Shown here: positions 39,541 through 48,357 of the stretch, in pieces
Numbering within the stretch: position 1 is the first letter of the stretch
Layout of the letters: each line of letters starts with the position of its first letter
NCBI GenBank assembly: GCA_045635885.1
Contig: JAZTWO010000076.1
Span: 104,838-168,837 of the forward strand
Direction of reading: 5' to 3'
DNA from: RGIG4608 sp045635885
GTDB taxonomy: Bacteria; Bacillota; Clostridia; Oscillospirales; CAG-272
Length of the DNA stretch: 64,000 nucleotides
The notes under the pieces: generated by a model
Database searches by the model: none
Told to the model about the DNA's origin: nothing
What the model saw: only the letters and a program-made list of their open reading frames with translations
Program-made: the position numbers and the translations under genes

Positions 39541-42375
39541 ATGGTAAAAAATATTGTTGTTAAAGGTGCAAGAGTTAACAATTTAAAAAATATTGATGTT
39601 TTTATTCCAAGAGATAAACTTGTAATTTTAACAGGATTATCCGGTTCGGGCAAAACATCACTTGCGTTTGATACTATATATGCAGAGGGACATAGACAGT
39701 TTGTAGAGTCACTTTCTTCATATGCAAGAATGTTTTTGGGTCAAATGGATAAGCCAGATATTGATTCAATTGAAGGGCTTTCGCCCGCAATATCAATAGA
39801 TCAAAAAACAACCTCAAAAAATCCTCGTTCCACAGTTGGCACAGTAACGGAAATATATGACTATTTGCGTTTGTTATATGCGAGAATTGGAGTTCCGCAC
39901 TGTCCCGAATGTGGTAAGGAAATCAGACGTCAAACCATAGACCAAATAATTGATCGCATAATGACCTTGGATGAAGGAACACGTTTTTTGGTGTTGTCCC
40001 CAATGGTTAGGGGACAAAAGGGAAGACACGAAAAGGTTTTTGCTGATGCCAAGAAAAGCGGATACGTTCGTGTTAGAGTTGACGGTAATATGTATGAGCT
40101 TGATGAAGAGATAAATCTTGATAAAAATAAGAAGCACAACATAGAAATAATTGTTGACCGTCTTGTTATGCGTCAAGATATACGCTCACGCCTTTCAGAT
40201 TCAGTTGAGAGCGCACTTTCGGCTTCGGGTGGTTACTTACTCATAGTAACTGTTCCAAGGGAAGATGGCGAGCCTGAGGAGCTGTCATTCTCACAATCCT
40301 ATGCTTGTGAAGAACATAACTTTTCAGTTGGCGAGCTTGAACCAAGAATGTTTTCGTTCAATAATCCAACAGGTGCGTGTCCTAAATGTTTTGGACTTGG
40401 AACGTTAAGAAAATTGTCAATAGATAAAATCATCCCCGACAAATCGCTTTCACTACACGAAGGCGGAATTGCAGTTAATGGCTTTAAATCACTTGATGAA
40501 GAAAGCTGGAACGGTCCATTGTTTATTGCAGTTGGTGAAAAATTCGGGTTTGATTTGGATACTCCCATTGAAAATTTCTCTAAAGAATCTATGGACGTTT
40601 TGCTTTATGGTTCAGGCGACGAAACATATGACATAGTTAGATATTTCGGTGGTGAACCACATAAACAAAAAGCGAAGTTTGATGGTATAATCAAAATAAT
40701 CGAGCAAAGAATGAATATGCAAAATAATGCTGATTATTATGATGAATTTATTGAAGATGCACCATGTCCGGAGTGTAATGGAAGAAGACTTTCTCCCGCT
40801 GCACTTGCTGTAACTGTCAGTGGAATTTCAATTGATAAATTTTGTGATATGCCAATTAAAAACGAGTTGGAGTTTGTAAATTCTGTACAGTTAACTGAAA
40901 CCGAGCAAACAATTGCCCGTGAAATAATTAAGGAAATCAAATCAAGATTAGGATTTTTGTCAAGTGTAGGTCTGGATTATCTAACACTTTCAAGAAAAGC
41001 AGGTACACTTTCGGGTGGTGAAGCACAAAGAATCAGACTTGCAACACAAATCGGCTCATCTTTGGTTGGAGTGCTTTACATTCTCGACGAGCCAAGCATT
41101 GGCTTGCACCAACGTGACAATTCAAAACTTATTTCTACACTTAAAAAGCTTCGAGATATGGGCAATACGGTAATAGTTGTTGAGCACGATGAAGAAACTA
41201 TGCTTGAATCCGACTATATTATTGACATTGGACCTGGGGCAGGAGTTCACGGTGGTGAGGTTGTTGCTGCAGGCACTCCTCAAGAAGTTATGAATTCACC
41301 TAAATCCATTACAGGAGCATATCTTTCAAGAAGAAAAGAAATTTCCATTCCTAAAACAAGAAGAAGTGGAAATGGAAACTTTATTGAAATATTTGGAGCT
41401 CGTGAACACAACTTGAAAAATATCGATGTTAAGATTCCTCTTGGAACTTTAACGGTTGTAAGTGGTGTTTCCGGTTCAGGAAAATCTTCACTTGTAAATG
41501 GAATTCTTTATCCTAAACTTGCAACAAAGTTAAACAGAGCTTCATATCAAGTTTCCGGTGATCATGATAAGATTTTGGGATATGAAGCGCTTGATAAAGT
41601 TATTTGTATAGACCAAAGCCCAATTGGTCGAACACCACGTTCAAACCCTGCAACATATACGGGGCTTTTCACTGAAATAAGAAATCTTTTTGCTCAAACA
41701 ACTGATGCAAAATCACGGGGATATTCATCTGGCAGATTTTCGTTTAATGTAAAAGGCGGAAGATGTGAAGCATGCGAAGGAGATGGTGTTAAGTGTATAG
41801 AAATGCATTTCTTACCCGACGTATATGTCACATGTGACGCTTGTAAAGGTAAGAGATACAATAGAGATACACTTGAAGTGAAGTATAAAGGCAAGAACAT
41901 TTCAGACGTTCTTGATATGACCATTGAAGAAGGCATTGATTTTTTTGATGGTATTCCCAAAATTCGCAAAAAGCTTGAAACACTTTATGACGTTGGACTT
42001 GGATATATTAGAATTGGTCAATCTTCAACAACTTTATCGGGTGGTGAAGCTCAACGTGTTAAATTGGCAACTGAACTTGCTAAACGAAGCACGGGCAAGA
42101 CCATATATATTCTTGATGAACCAACAACTGGCCTTCATACAGAGGATGTTTCAAAACTTTTGGCAATTCTTCAACGTCTTGCTGACGGCGGTAATACAGT
42201 TCTTGTTATTGAACACAATCTTGACGTAATTAAAAGTGCCGACTATATTATTGATTTGGGACCCGAGGGTGGAAATGGCGGTGGCACAATTGTTGCTCAA
42301 GGTACACCCGAGCAAGTTGCAGAAAATCCCAATAGCTATACAGGTCAATATCTTAAAAAAATATTAGAAGCATAA
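39541..42375 (+). CDS. uvrA: UvrABC excinuclease subunit A
   Basis: DNA-damage recognition ATPase, 944 residues, the usual length. Two ABC-type ATPase halves: first Walker A GLSGSGKTSLAFD (about 31-43), second GVSGSGKSSL (about 641-650). Zinc modules are visible as CPECGKE (first, small), CPKCFG...CPECNG and CEACEGDG...CDACKGKRYN. Signature motifs LSGGEAQR occur in both halves. Client zinc sites make a link to the metal-GTPases upstream conceivable but speculative. A terminator follows five bases after the stop. Confidence 0.96.
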   Translation: MVKNIVVKGARVNNLKNIDVFIPRDKLVILTGLSGSGKTSLAFDTIYAEGHRQFVESLSSYARMFLGQMDKPDIDSIEGLSPAISIDQKTTSKNPRSTVGTVTEIYDYLRLLYARIGVPHCPECGKEIRRQTIDQIIDRIMTLDEGTRFLVLSPMVRGQKGRHEKVFADAKKSGYVRVRVDGNMYELDEEINLDKNKKHNIEIIVDRLVMRQDIRSRLSDSVESALSASGGYLLIVTVPREDGEPEELSFSQSYACEEHNFSVGELEPRMFSFNNPTGACPKCFGLGTLRKLSIDKIIPDKSLSLHEGGIAVNGFKSLDEESWNGPLFIAVGEKFGFDLDTPIENFSKESMDVLLYGSGDETYDIVRYFGGEPHKQKAKFDGIIKIIEQRMNMQNNADYYDEFIEDAPCPECNGRRLSPAALAVTVSGISIDKFCDMPIKNELEFVNSVQLTETEQTIAREIIKEIKSRLGFLSSVGLDYLTLSRKAGTLSGGEAQRIRLATQIGSSLVGVLYILDEPSIGLHQRDNSKLISTLKKLRDMGNTVIVVEHDEETMLESDYIIDIGPGAGVHGGEVVAAGTPQEVMNSPKSITGAYLSRRKEISIPKTRRSGNGNFIEIFGAREHNLKNIDVKIPLGTLTVVSGVSGSGKSSLVNGILYPKLATKLNRASYQVSGDHDKILGYEALDKVICIDQSPIGRTPRSNPATYTGLFTEIRNLFAQTTDAKSRGYSSGRFSFNVKGGRCEACEGDGVKCIEMHFLPDVYVTCDACKGKRYNRDTLEVKYKGKNISDVLDMTIEEGIDFFDGIPKIRKKLETLYDVGLGYIRIGQSSTTLSGGEAQRVKLATELAKRSTGKTIYILDEPTTGLHTEDVSKLLAILQRLADGGNTVLVIEHNLDVIKSADYIIDLGPEGGNGGGTIVAQGTPEQVAENPNSYTGQYLKKILEA

Positions 42376-42379
42376 TAAA

Positions 42380-42411
42380 AGCGACTGCTATTAAGCAGTC
42401 GCTAATTTTTT
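42380..42411. terminator. Terminator between uvrA and the phosphoglucomutase gene
   Basis: AGCGACTGCT (42380-42389) and AGCAGTCGCT (42394-42403) with an ATTA loop, then AATTTTTTA on the plus side; the minus side begins AAAA. It likely ends both converging transcripts. Confidence 0.8.
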
Positions 42412-44137
42412 ATTCTACAAAACTATTAATAAATGCCTTATATGCATCAAGCTTTGCGTTCATTTCGTCTTTGCTTGAACCGGAAAGCAAGTAATAGAAT
42501 TTAATCTTGGGTTCAGTACCTGAAGGTCGCGCAATTACAACGTCACCATTTTCCATCTTAAAAGAAATAACATTAGAAGAGGGAAGATTTGTAGAAACAG
42601 ATTCCCCATTGTTTTTGTTAAGAATTGTGCCCTTAAGATAGTCACCAATTTCTACAATCTTGTTATTGGAAATTGATTCAGGCGCATTATTTCTCAATGT
42701 ATCCATAAGCTTAGCCATCTTGTCTTTGCCGTCAATTCCGTGCATATAAAGCTCTTGGTTAGCTTCAAGATAATAACCGTATTTCTCATACAAGCCATTT
42801 AATGCATCAAACAATGTCATACCTTTAGCGTGATAGAATGCAGTCATTTCACAAATGAGCATTGTTGCTACAACAGCATCCTTATCTCTTGCGTAAGTGC
42901 CCTTAAGGTAACCATAGCTTTCTTCAAATCCAAAGAGATAAGCAGCATCGGCGCCTGCTTGCTCATAATTTTTAATTACTTCACCGATGAACTTAAATCC
43001 AGTTAAAACGTTGTGAAGTTTAACGTTGTGCGCTTCACAAATTTTAGCAACAAGCTCTGTTGAAACAATTGTTTTTACAGCATAGGGATTGTTTGGCATT
43101 GTGCCTGTTTCTTCATAGGCGGTGATGATGTAATCAATCAACAAAGCGCCCATTTGGTTTCCTGAAATAGTAACAAATTTACCTTCGTTATTCTTTGTAA
43201 CAACACCAACTCTATCTGCGTCAGGGTCTGTTGCAATAACAAGTGTGCTGCCAACGCTATTAGCAATTTCAACACCAAGTTCAAACACTTCGGGATACTC
43301 GGGATTGGGTTTTTCAACGGTGGGGAAGTTACCGTCAATTTCCATTTGTTCGGGAACAACATAAAGATGTTCAACACCACAACGTGCTAAAATGTCAGGA
43401 ATCAATCTATATCCTGTGCCGTGCAATGGTGAATAAACAATTTGAAGATCCTCTGCAACGTTTTTAATTGCATCAGGATTAACAAGCTGTTGCATAACTG
43501 CGGCAAGATATTTTTCATCCATATCTTGATCAAGCAAAACAATATCACCATTTTCAAGTGCTAAGTCAAAATCTGCATATTTAACATCTTTAAAAATGTC
43601 TATTTTTTCAATTTCTGCAGAAACGGTTTTTGCGTGCTCGGGAGGAAGCTGAGCGCCATCTTCCCAATAGGCCTTGTAACCATTGTATTCCTTGGGATTG
43701 TGTGATGCAGTAATGTTAATACCCGCAACACAATGGAGTTCTCTTAAAGCAAAAGACAATTCAGGTGTTGGGCGAAGCTCATCAAACAAATATGCCTTAA
43801 TACCATTAGCAGCCAATACGCATGCAGAAACCTTGGCAAACAATTCAGAATTATTTCTTGAGTCATAAGCAATTGCAACACCGTCTTTAGTGCGATTTTC
43901 TTTGATTATTAAATTTGCAAGTCCTTGTGTGGCTTGAGCTACAGTGAATTTATTCATAGCATTTGTACCAAGTCGCATTTTACCACGAAGTCCTGCAGTG
44001 CCAAACTCCAATGAAGAATAGAAACGTTCTTTAATTTCAGTTTCGTTATCAGAAATGAGTTCAAGCTCATTTTTTTCTTCTTCAGAAAGAGAGGGTGAAT
44101 TTAACCATTTTTGATATTCCAATGAATAAAGTTCCAT
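42410..44137 (-). CDS. pgcA: Phosphoglucomutase/phosphomannomutase (alpha-D-phosphohexomutase)
   Basis: Interconverts sugar 1- and 6-phosphates. 575 residues, long form typical of Firmicutes PgcA. The phosphoserine loop is GINITASHNPKEYNGYK (about residues 139-155), the metal site is ATDPDADRVG (about 302-311), the sugar-specificity loop GFEESYGYLKG (about 405-415) and the phosphate-binding RPSGTEPKIK near the C-terminus. It would link glycolysis (pgi) to glucose-1-phosphate, needed by the uridylyltransferase/galE branch further along. It follows the TSCPD gene by 20 bases in one transcript. Confidence 0.92.
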   Translation of the reverse strand: MELYSLEYQKWLNSPSLSEEEKNELELISDNETEIKERFYSSLEFGTAGLRGKMRLGTNAMNKFTVAQATQGLANLIIKENRTKDGVAIAYDSRNNSELFAKVSACVLAANGIKAYLFDELRPTPELSFALRELHCVAGINITASHNPKEYNGYKAYWEDGAQLPPEHAKTVSAEIEKIDIFKDVKYADFDLALENGDIVLLDQDMDEKYLAAVMQQLVNPDAIKNVAEDLQIVYSPLHGTGYRLIPDILARCGVEHLYVVPEQMEIDGNFPTVEKPNPEYPEVFELGVEIANSVGSTLVIATDPDADRVGVVTKNNEGKFVTISGNQMGALLIDYIITAYEETGTMPNNPYAVKTIVSTELVAKICEAHNVKLHNVLTGFKFIGEVIKNYEQAGADAAYLFGFEESYGYLKGTYARDKDAVVATMLICEMTAFYHAKGMTLFDALNGLYEKYGYYLEANQELYMHGIDGKDKMAKLMDTLRNNAPESISNNKIVEIGDYLKGTILNKNNGESVSTNLPSSNVISFKMENGDVVIARPSGTEPKIKFYYLLSGSSKDEMNAKLDAYKAFINSFVE

Positions 44138-44157
44138 TTTAATAATCCTTTCGTAGT

Positions 44158-44412
44158 TTACTGATTTTTATAGTTTTTAAGAGCAGTAGCCAACTGATCG
44201 GGACATGATGTAGAACGAGGACCACACTTAATACCTTCAAGACGTTTGATTGCCTCATCAATGTGCATATCCTTTACCAATGCAGATACACCTTGTGTAT
44301 TGCCTGAACATCCACCTAAGAATTTAACTTCGGTAATAATGCCTTCATCATTGATTTCAACATCAATCTGCTTTGAGCATGTGCCTTTTGTTGTGTAAGA
44401 TATATTAGCCAT
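44158..44412 (-). CDS. TSCPD domain protein
   Basis: 84 residues, almost entirely one TSCPD domain, TIGR03905-like. Four conserved cysteines: KGTCSKQ (C12), GGCSGN (C35), IKCGP and the family name motif TSCPD. The domain occurs as an appendage of vitamin-B12-dependent ribonucleotide reductases and as small stand-alone proteins; the cysteines probably bind a metal or Fe-S cluster. Stand-alone function is not known. It heads a transcript with pgcA. Confidence 0.85.
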   Translation of the reverse strand: MANISYTTKGTCSKQIDVEINDEGIITEVKFLGGCSGNTQGVSALVKDMHIDEAIKRLEGIKCGPRSTSCPDQLATALKNYKNQ

Positions 44413-44446
44413 TTATATTCTCCTTTATCTGTTATAATACATATAT

Positions 44447-44475
44447 ATTATAAATAAAAATGGGCAATTAGTCAA
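44447..44475 (-). promoter_or_regulatory. sigma-A promoter for the TSCPD-pgcA transcript
   Basis: Minus-strand TTGACT (44470-44475) and TATAAT (44447-44452), spacer 17. Confidence 0.75.
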
Positions 44476-44494
44476 TAGATTTCAACGTATTCTA

Positions 44495-44523
44495 TTGAAA
44501 AAATATTAATTTTATGATATTAT
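44495..44523 (+). promoter_or_regulatory. ispE sigma-A promoter
   Basis: TTGAAA (44495-44500) and TATTAT (44518-44523), spacer 17, with TG at 44515-44516 giving an extended -10. Divergent with the TSCPD promoter. Confidence 0.6.
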
Positions 44524-44553
44524 TAATAAAAAGGTTATAATTGAGGTGGGAAT

Positions 44554-45507
44554 ATGGGTGAAATAACAGAAAAAGCTTATGGTAAGATAAATTTATACTT
44601 GGATATTCTTAGAAAAAGAGATGATGGTTTTCACGATATTTATTCTATTATGCAGTTAGTTACACTTTGTGATGAGGTTCACATTGAAACTAATAACGGT
44701 GAGGGGATTAATGTCACAGTACTAAATGATAATCTTGGAATTCCAATGGAGAAAAATCTTGCTTACATAGCGGCTCAAAAGTTCTATGATAATTTAGAAA
44801 ATACATTGGTTGAAACAAGTACACGAGCAAATATAACCATAACCAAAAATATTCCTGTAACTGCAGGACTTGCGGGAGGCAGTGCAGATGCAGCTGCTGT
44901 ATTAAGAGGATTAAATAAAATCTATGGATATCCTTATACGAAAAAAGAACTTTGTGATTTGGGAATGGAAGTTGGCTCAGATGTTCCATTTTGTATTATA
45001 GGTGGCACACATGTTTGCAAAAATAAGGGCGACGTCGAGATGGGTCTTGGCGGACTTCAAAATTTTAGAATATTGATAGCTTGTTCGGGTGAAAAAGAAT
45101 CCACAGGAAAACAATATCAAAAATTGGATGAGAAGTTTAACAATTTTGTCGACTATGGAATTTCATTAGGATTTTCAGAAACAATAGGAGCATTGATGAA
45201 TCGTGAATATAGAAGATCTTTAACTTCAATGTATAATGTTTTTGAAACCTTGTATGAAGATGATGAAAATGTTCAACGCACAAAAAAGCTTTTGTATGAT
45301 AACTATGCAAGATTTGTAATGTTGTCAGGTAGTGGACCTGCGTTGTTTGCGGCATTTGATGATATTTTTCTTTTGGAGGATGCTCAAGCGGTGCTTGAAA
45401 AAGAGGGTATAAAATGTTATCCATGCGATTTAATTCAGGAAGAATACGAATTGTATCCCAAACGTCCTCCAATAAAATCAGTTTATGATGATGTAAAGTG
45501 GGTATAG
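44554..45507 (+). CDS. ispE: 4-diphosphocytidyl-2-C-methyl-D-erythritol kinase
   Basis: GHMP kinase of the MEP isoprenoid pathway, phosphorylating CDP-ME at its 2-position. 317 residues, slightly above the family norm. AYGKINLYLDI is the N-terminal substrate-binding motif, PVTAGLAGGSADAAAVL (about 104-120) the ATP-binding GHMP loop, and MLSGSGPALFAAF (about 253-265) the C-terminal Gly-rich motif. The last 30 residues extend beyond the usual end. It is transcribed alone. Confidence 0.93.
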   Translation: MGEITEKAYGKINLYLDILRKRDDGFHDIYSIMQLVTLCDEVHIETNNGEGINVTVLNDNLGIPMEKNLAYIAAQKFYDNLENTLVETSTRANITITKNIPVTAGLAGGSADAAAVLRGLNKIYGYPYTKKELCDLGMEVGSDVPFCIIGGTHVCKNKGDVEMGLGGLQNFRILIACSGEKESTGKQYQKLDEKFNNFVDYGISLGFSETIGALMNREYRRSLTSMYNVFETLYEDDENVQRTKKLLYDNYARFVMLSGSGPALFAAFDDIFLLEDAQAVLEKEGIKCYPCDLIQEEYELYPKRPPIKSVYDDVKWV

Positions 45508-45520
45508 TACTACCAACATC

Positions 45521-45552
45521 CAATTATACAAAAGACAAATTTTGTATAATTG
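45521..45552 (+). promoter_or_regulatory. 13-bp perfect inverted repeat after ispE
   Basis: CAATTATACAAAA (45521-45533) and TTTTGTATAATTG (45540-45552) flank a 6-base loop. It is too AT-rich for a strong terminator and has no T tract; it may slow or end ispE transcription, or be a binding site. Confidence 0.4.
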
Positions 45553-45571
45553 AGGGAAGCGAAAATTGAAA

Positions 45572-45597
45572 AAATAGAGGTTTTTACCTCTATTTAT
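45572..45597 (-). terminator. spoIIID terminator overlapping the stop codon
   Basis: AAATAGAGGT (45572-45581) and ACCTCTATTT (45586-45595) form a 10-bp stem with a TTTT loop; on the minus strand it is followed by TTTTTTC. The stop codon (45594-45596) lies inside it. Confidence 0.75.
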
Positions 45598-45866
45598 TCT
45601 ATATTTACTAATAGTTTTGCTTTTAAAAACTTTTGTTTTGTTGCTTCACCACCTCTTAAATGGCGTTCTTGCTTGTTTTTCTCTAATAAATCTTGAACTT
45701 TTTTATACAATTCAGGATTTATTGCTTTTAGATTGTATGTAACATCTTTATGAACTGTACTTTTGCTAATATTAAATTTTTTAGCAGCCGCACGAACTGT
45801 CGATTGATTTTCAATCATAAATGTTGCTAAAATTACGCAACGTTCTTTATTAAATGATATGTACAT
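45594..45866 (-). CDS. spoIIID: Sporulation transcriptional regulator SpoIIID
   Basis: Mother-cell DNA-binding protein that follows sigma-E and tunes the switch to sigma-K. 90 residues. The helix-turn-helix TVRAAAKKFNISKSTVHKDV and the basic tail RHLRGGEATKQKF match SpoIIID closely. AGTGAGGAA precedes the ATG at 45864-45866. The upstream sequence carries a near-consensus sigma-E promoter, as expected for this gene. With dpaAB it places mother-cell sporulation functions in the window. Confidence 0.95.
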   Translation of the reverse strand: MYISFNKERCVILATFMIENQSTVRAAAKKFNISKSTVHKDVTYNLKAINPELYKKVQDLLEKNKQERHLRGGEATKQKFLKAKLLVNIE

Positions 45867-45898
45867 AAAAATTCCTCACTATAAAATTATACTGATTA

Positions 45899-45927
45899 AT
45901 TTTATGCTATTTAAAATTCAAATATTA
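45899..45927 (-). promoter_or_regulatory. sigma-E promoter of spoIIID
   Basis: On the minus strand TAATATT (45921-45927) fits the sigma-E -35 consensus KMATATT, and CATAAAAT (45899-45906) matches 7 of 8 positions of CATACAHT, with a 14-base spacer. Transcription would start about 25 bases before the ATG. Confidence 0.7.
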
Positions 45928-45945
45928 ATGTAAAGGATAAACTTT

Positions 45946-46719
45946 ATGCAAAATAACTTATACAATAGCGAACTTTATGATGTTTTTGAAGGTATGACTA
46001 CCATTAGTTCTATAATATCATCAATTGAAAACCAAAGTTCTAACAGACACATTTTAAAAGTTCTTTATAACGTTGACAAGAAAAAAAGCAAATATAATGA
46101 ATTGAAATTTCTTGAAATTAAATCTAAAGAGCTTCAATTTGAATTGTGTGGAGTTAATCACACTATTATTGACGAGTTAGCTAATGGAAAAACACACGGT
46201 GGCATTATTGCTATTTGTTCTAAAGTTTCAATTCCTTCATTAACAACTCATTCTAATATCTTGGATAATGGATTTTATGTTGTTTTAGATGGTATTGAAG
46301 ATCCTTTTAATTTTGCATATGCCATTCGTTCTCTTTATGCGGCTGGTGTTGATGGTATCATAGTTCCCACTTATAGATTCAATAATACTCAAGGTCTTAT
46401 TTGTAAAAGCTCTGCAGGAACATCTGAGCTTATTGATATTTTTGAATCAGATATTTTAAATGCCATTAATGTATTTAAGTCCAAAGGTTATAGGGTTGCC
46501 TCAGCCGGCATAAGAGATTCTGTTTCTTTGTATGATGCAAACCTTAAAAAGCCCCTTTTACTTGTTATTGGTGGCGAGAAACGTGGCATTTCAAGTGATG
46601 TTTTGGCAAAATCCGATATGGTAGTTAGAATAGATTATGGCAAAACCTTTAAGGGCTCTTTAACCGCATCTTCTGCTGCTACTGTACTTGCTTTTGAGGT
46701 TTATAGACAAAATAGATAA
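45946..46719 (+). CDS. SpoU/TrmH-family RNA 2'-O-methyltransferase
   Basis: 257 residues. An N-terminal substrate-binding region (about 1-95) ending THGGIIAICS, then the SPOUT methyltransferase core with the trefoil-knot SAM site: VLDGIEDPFNFAYAIRSLYAAGVDGI (motif 1, two blocks around residues 108-133), LLLVIGGEKRGIS (motif 2) and the SLTASSAATVL end (motif 3). It should methylate a ribose in tRNA or 23S rRNA; the target nucleotide cannot be told. It ends at a terminator shared with the convergent galM. Confidence 0.88.
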   Translation: MQNNLYNSELYDVFEGMTTISSIISSIENQSSNRHILKVLYNVDKKKSKYNELKFLEIKSKELQFELCGVNHTIIDELANGKTHGGIIAICSKVSIPSLTTHSNILDNGFYVVLDGIEDPFNFAYAIRSLYAAGVDGIIVPTYRFNNTQGLICKSSAGTSELIDIFESDILNAINVFKSKGYRVASAGIRDSVSLYDANLKKPLLLVIGGEKRGISSDVLAKSDMVVRIDYGKTFKGSLTASSAATVLAFEVYRQNR

Positions 46720-46723
46720 TTTA

Positions 46724-46757
46724 AAACGGAACGCAAAATGCGTTCCGTTTGTTTTAT
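46724..46757. terminator. Bidirectional terminator
   Basis: AAACGGAACGCA (46724-46735) and TGCGTTCCGTTT (46739-46750), 12-bp stem, AAA loop, followed by GTTTTATT; the reverse side reads into TTTTAAAT. Confidence 0.8.
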
Positions 46758-47809
46758 TCTGCATAGAATTTGTATATCGTAGTATAATCGTATTTTTCGT
46801 TTGGATTAAGTATTACGTTAGTGAAATTCGAGTGGTTAATTGAGTCTGGCATGTGCTGAGTTTCAAGGCAAAAAGCATTCTGCTTACCTTGAGGATAATT
46901 GTTTTTGAATGGATATTTTTGATTTGATAAGAAATTACCCGAATAAAATTGCACACAGGGTTGGTTTGTATACATTTCCATAACTCTGCCTGAACTATGA
47001 GTAACCTTAGCACGAAGTTTGGGTATGACAGTTTCTCCACCTACAAAGTTAAAGCAATGGTCATAACCACCAGCAAATAATAAATCTTGATTGTGAGTAT
47101 TAAAATCTCTGCCAATTGTTTTGGGTAATCTAAAATCAAATGGTGTGCCTTCAACACTTTTAATTTCACCTGTTGGAATAAGTGTTTCGTCGGTTGGCAA
47201 ATATGTATCTGCATCAAGCCAAAGTACGTGGTCAAAAATCTTACCTGAATTATATCCACCAAGGTTAAAGTATGTGTGATTGGTGAGATTTATAATTGTT
47301 TTTTTGTCGGTAGTTGCTTCATATCTAATAGACAATTCGCCTTCATTACTGAGTGTATAAGTTACGGTTACTGAAAGATTACCAGGATAATTTTCTTCAC
47401 CATCCTTTGAAAGCAAGAAAAATTTAATTGATGGTTCATTGGAGTCATCAATTGATAAAACCTGCCAAACTCTCTTATCAAATCCGACTTTACCACCATG
47501 AAGATGGTTTGGACCGTTGTTTATGTACATGTTGTAATCAACACCGTCAAGTGTGAATTTACCTTTGCAAATTCGATTGCCGACTCTACCTATAATAGCC
47601 CCTTGATAACCATCTGCCTCAATATATGACTGTAAATCGTCATAGCCGCCAATTACGTCTGCTAATTCACCATTTTTGTCGGGTACGTTAATGTTAATTA
47701 TAGTACCACCGAAGTTTGATAGTACTATACTCATGCCCTTTGAGTTTTTAAGTGTGTATTTATATATATCTTGATTAAGATATTTTCCAAATAAATCTTT
47801 TGTAATCAT
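46754..47809 (-). CDS. galM: Aldose 1-epimerase
   Basis: Mutarotase interconverting alpha- and beta-anomers, first step of galactose use. 351 residues from the ATG at 47807-47809 (CGGAGA upstream; an in-frame ATG 10 codons earlier is less likely). GPNHLHGG (about 91-98) carries a catalytic His, TNHTYFNLGG a second His, and ETQHMPDSINH (about 320-330) contains the Glu base. Last gene of the sugar cluster with galE. Confidence 0.93.
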   Translation of the reverse strand: MITKDLFGKYLNQDIYKYTLKNSKGMSIVLSNFGGTIININVPDKNGELADVIGGYDDLQSYIEADGYQGAIIGRVGNRICKGKFTLDGVDYNMYINNGPNHLHGGKVGFDKRVWQVLSIDDSNEPSIKFFLLSKDGEENYPGNLSVTVTYTLSNEGELSIRYEATTDKKTIINLTNHTYFNLGGYNSGKIFDHVLWLDADTYLPTDETLIPTGEIKSVEGTPFDFRLPKTIGRDFNTHNQDLLFAGGYDHCFNFVGGETVIPKLRAKVTHSSGRVMEMYTNQPCVQFYSGNFLSNQKYPFKNNYPQGKQNAFCLETQHMPDSINHSNFTNVILNPNEKYDYTTIYKFYAE

Positions 47810-47820
47810 AAAAATCTCCG

Positions 47821-48357
47821 TTATATTAATGTTATCCAAAATCTTTTTAAAAATCTATTGCTATTAGGTTCAAGCACCGTCGATTCATAAATGCCACCGT
47901 TTTTGAGTATTGTTTTTTCGCTTCCGATATTTCCGTCACTACAAGAAATAAGGACCTTACCAAGCCCAATTTCTTTACAAAATGGGAGTGCCATTTTAAG
48001 CATTTCTTTTGCGTAGCCATTGCGTCTTTCAGTAGGTCGTACTGAATATCCGATATGTCCTGCATATTTTTCAAGATATTCATTGAAATGGTGTCTGATT
48101 TGAATCATTCCAACAAGCTTATTATCGTGTTTTCTTATACAAATAAACTGCGTAGCCTGAACCAAATTTTCAGGCACGGTTTCGGGGTTTTCGTAATCGT
48201 TACACACTTGTATATATTTTGAAGAATTATCAAATCTACGTAAAGGACCGCAACCATCCATAGAGTCACCCGCATCAAGAAACTCTTGCCTGTATTCCAT
48301 TATTTGTGCACCGTATTCGGCGGTTGGTTTAATTAAAATCAATTCTTCCATAATCAT
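47821..48357 (-). CDS. GNAT-family N-acetyltransferase
   Basis: 178 residues with the GNAT acetyl-CoA site RPTERRNGYAKEML (the RRxGxA/G motif) and the following beta strand KVLISCSDGNIGSEKTI. The N-terminal half with GCGPLRRF and a middle IRHHFNEYLEKYAGHIGYSV matches the general acetyltransferase family seen beside Nudix genes in Firmicutes. Start ATG overlaps the Nudix stop as ATGA, so translation is coupled. Acceptor unknown. Confidence 0.85.
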   Translation of the reverse strand: MIMEELILIKPTAEYGAQIMEYRQEFLDAGDSMDGCGPLRRFDNSSKYIQVCNDYENPETVPENLVQATQFICIRKHDNKLVGMIQIRHHFNEYLEKYAGHIGYSVRPTERRNGYAKEMLKMALPFCKEIGLGKVLISCSDGNIGSEKTILKNGGIYESTVLEPNSNRFLKRFWITLI

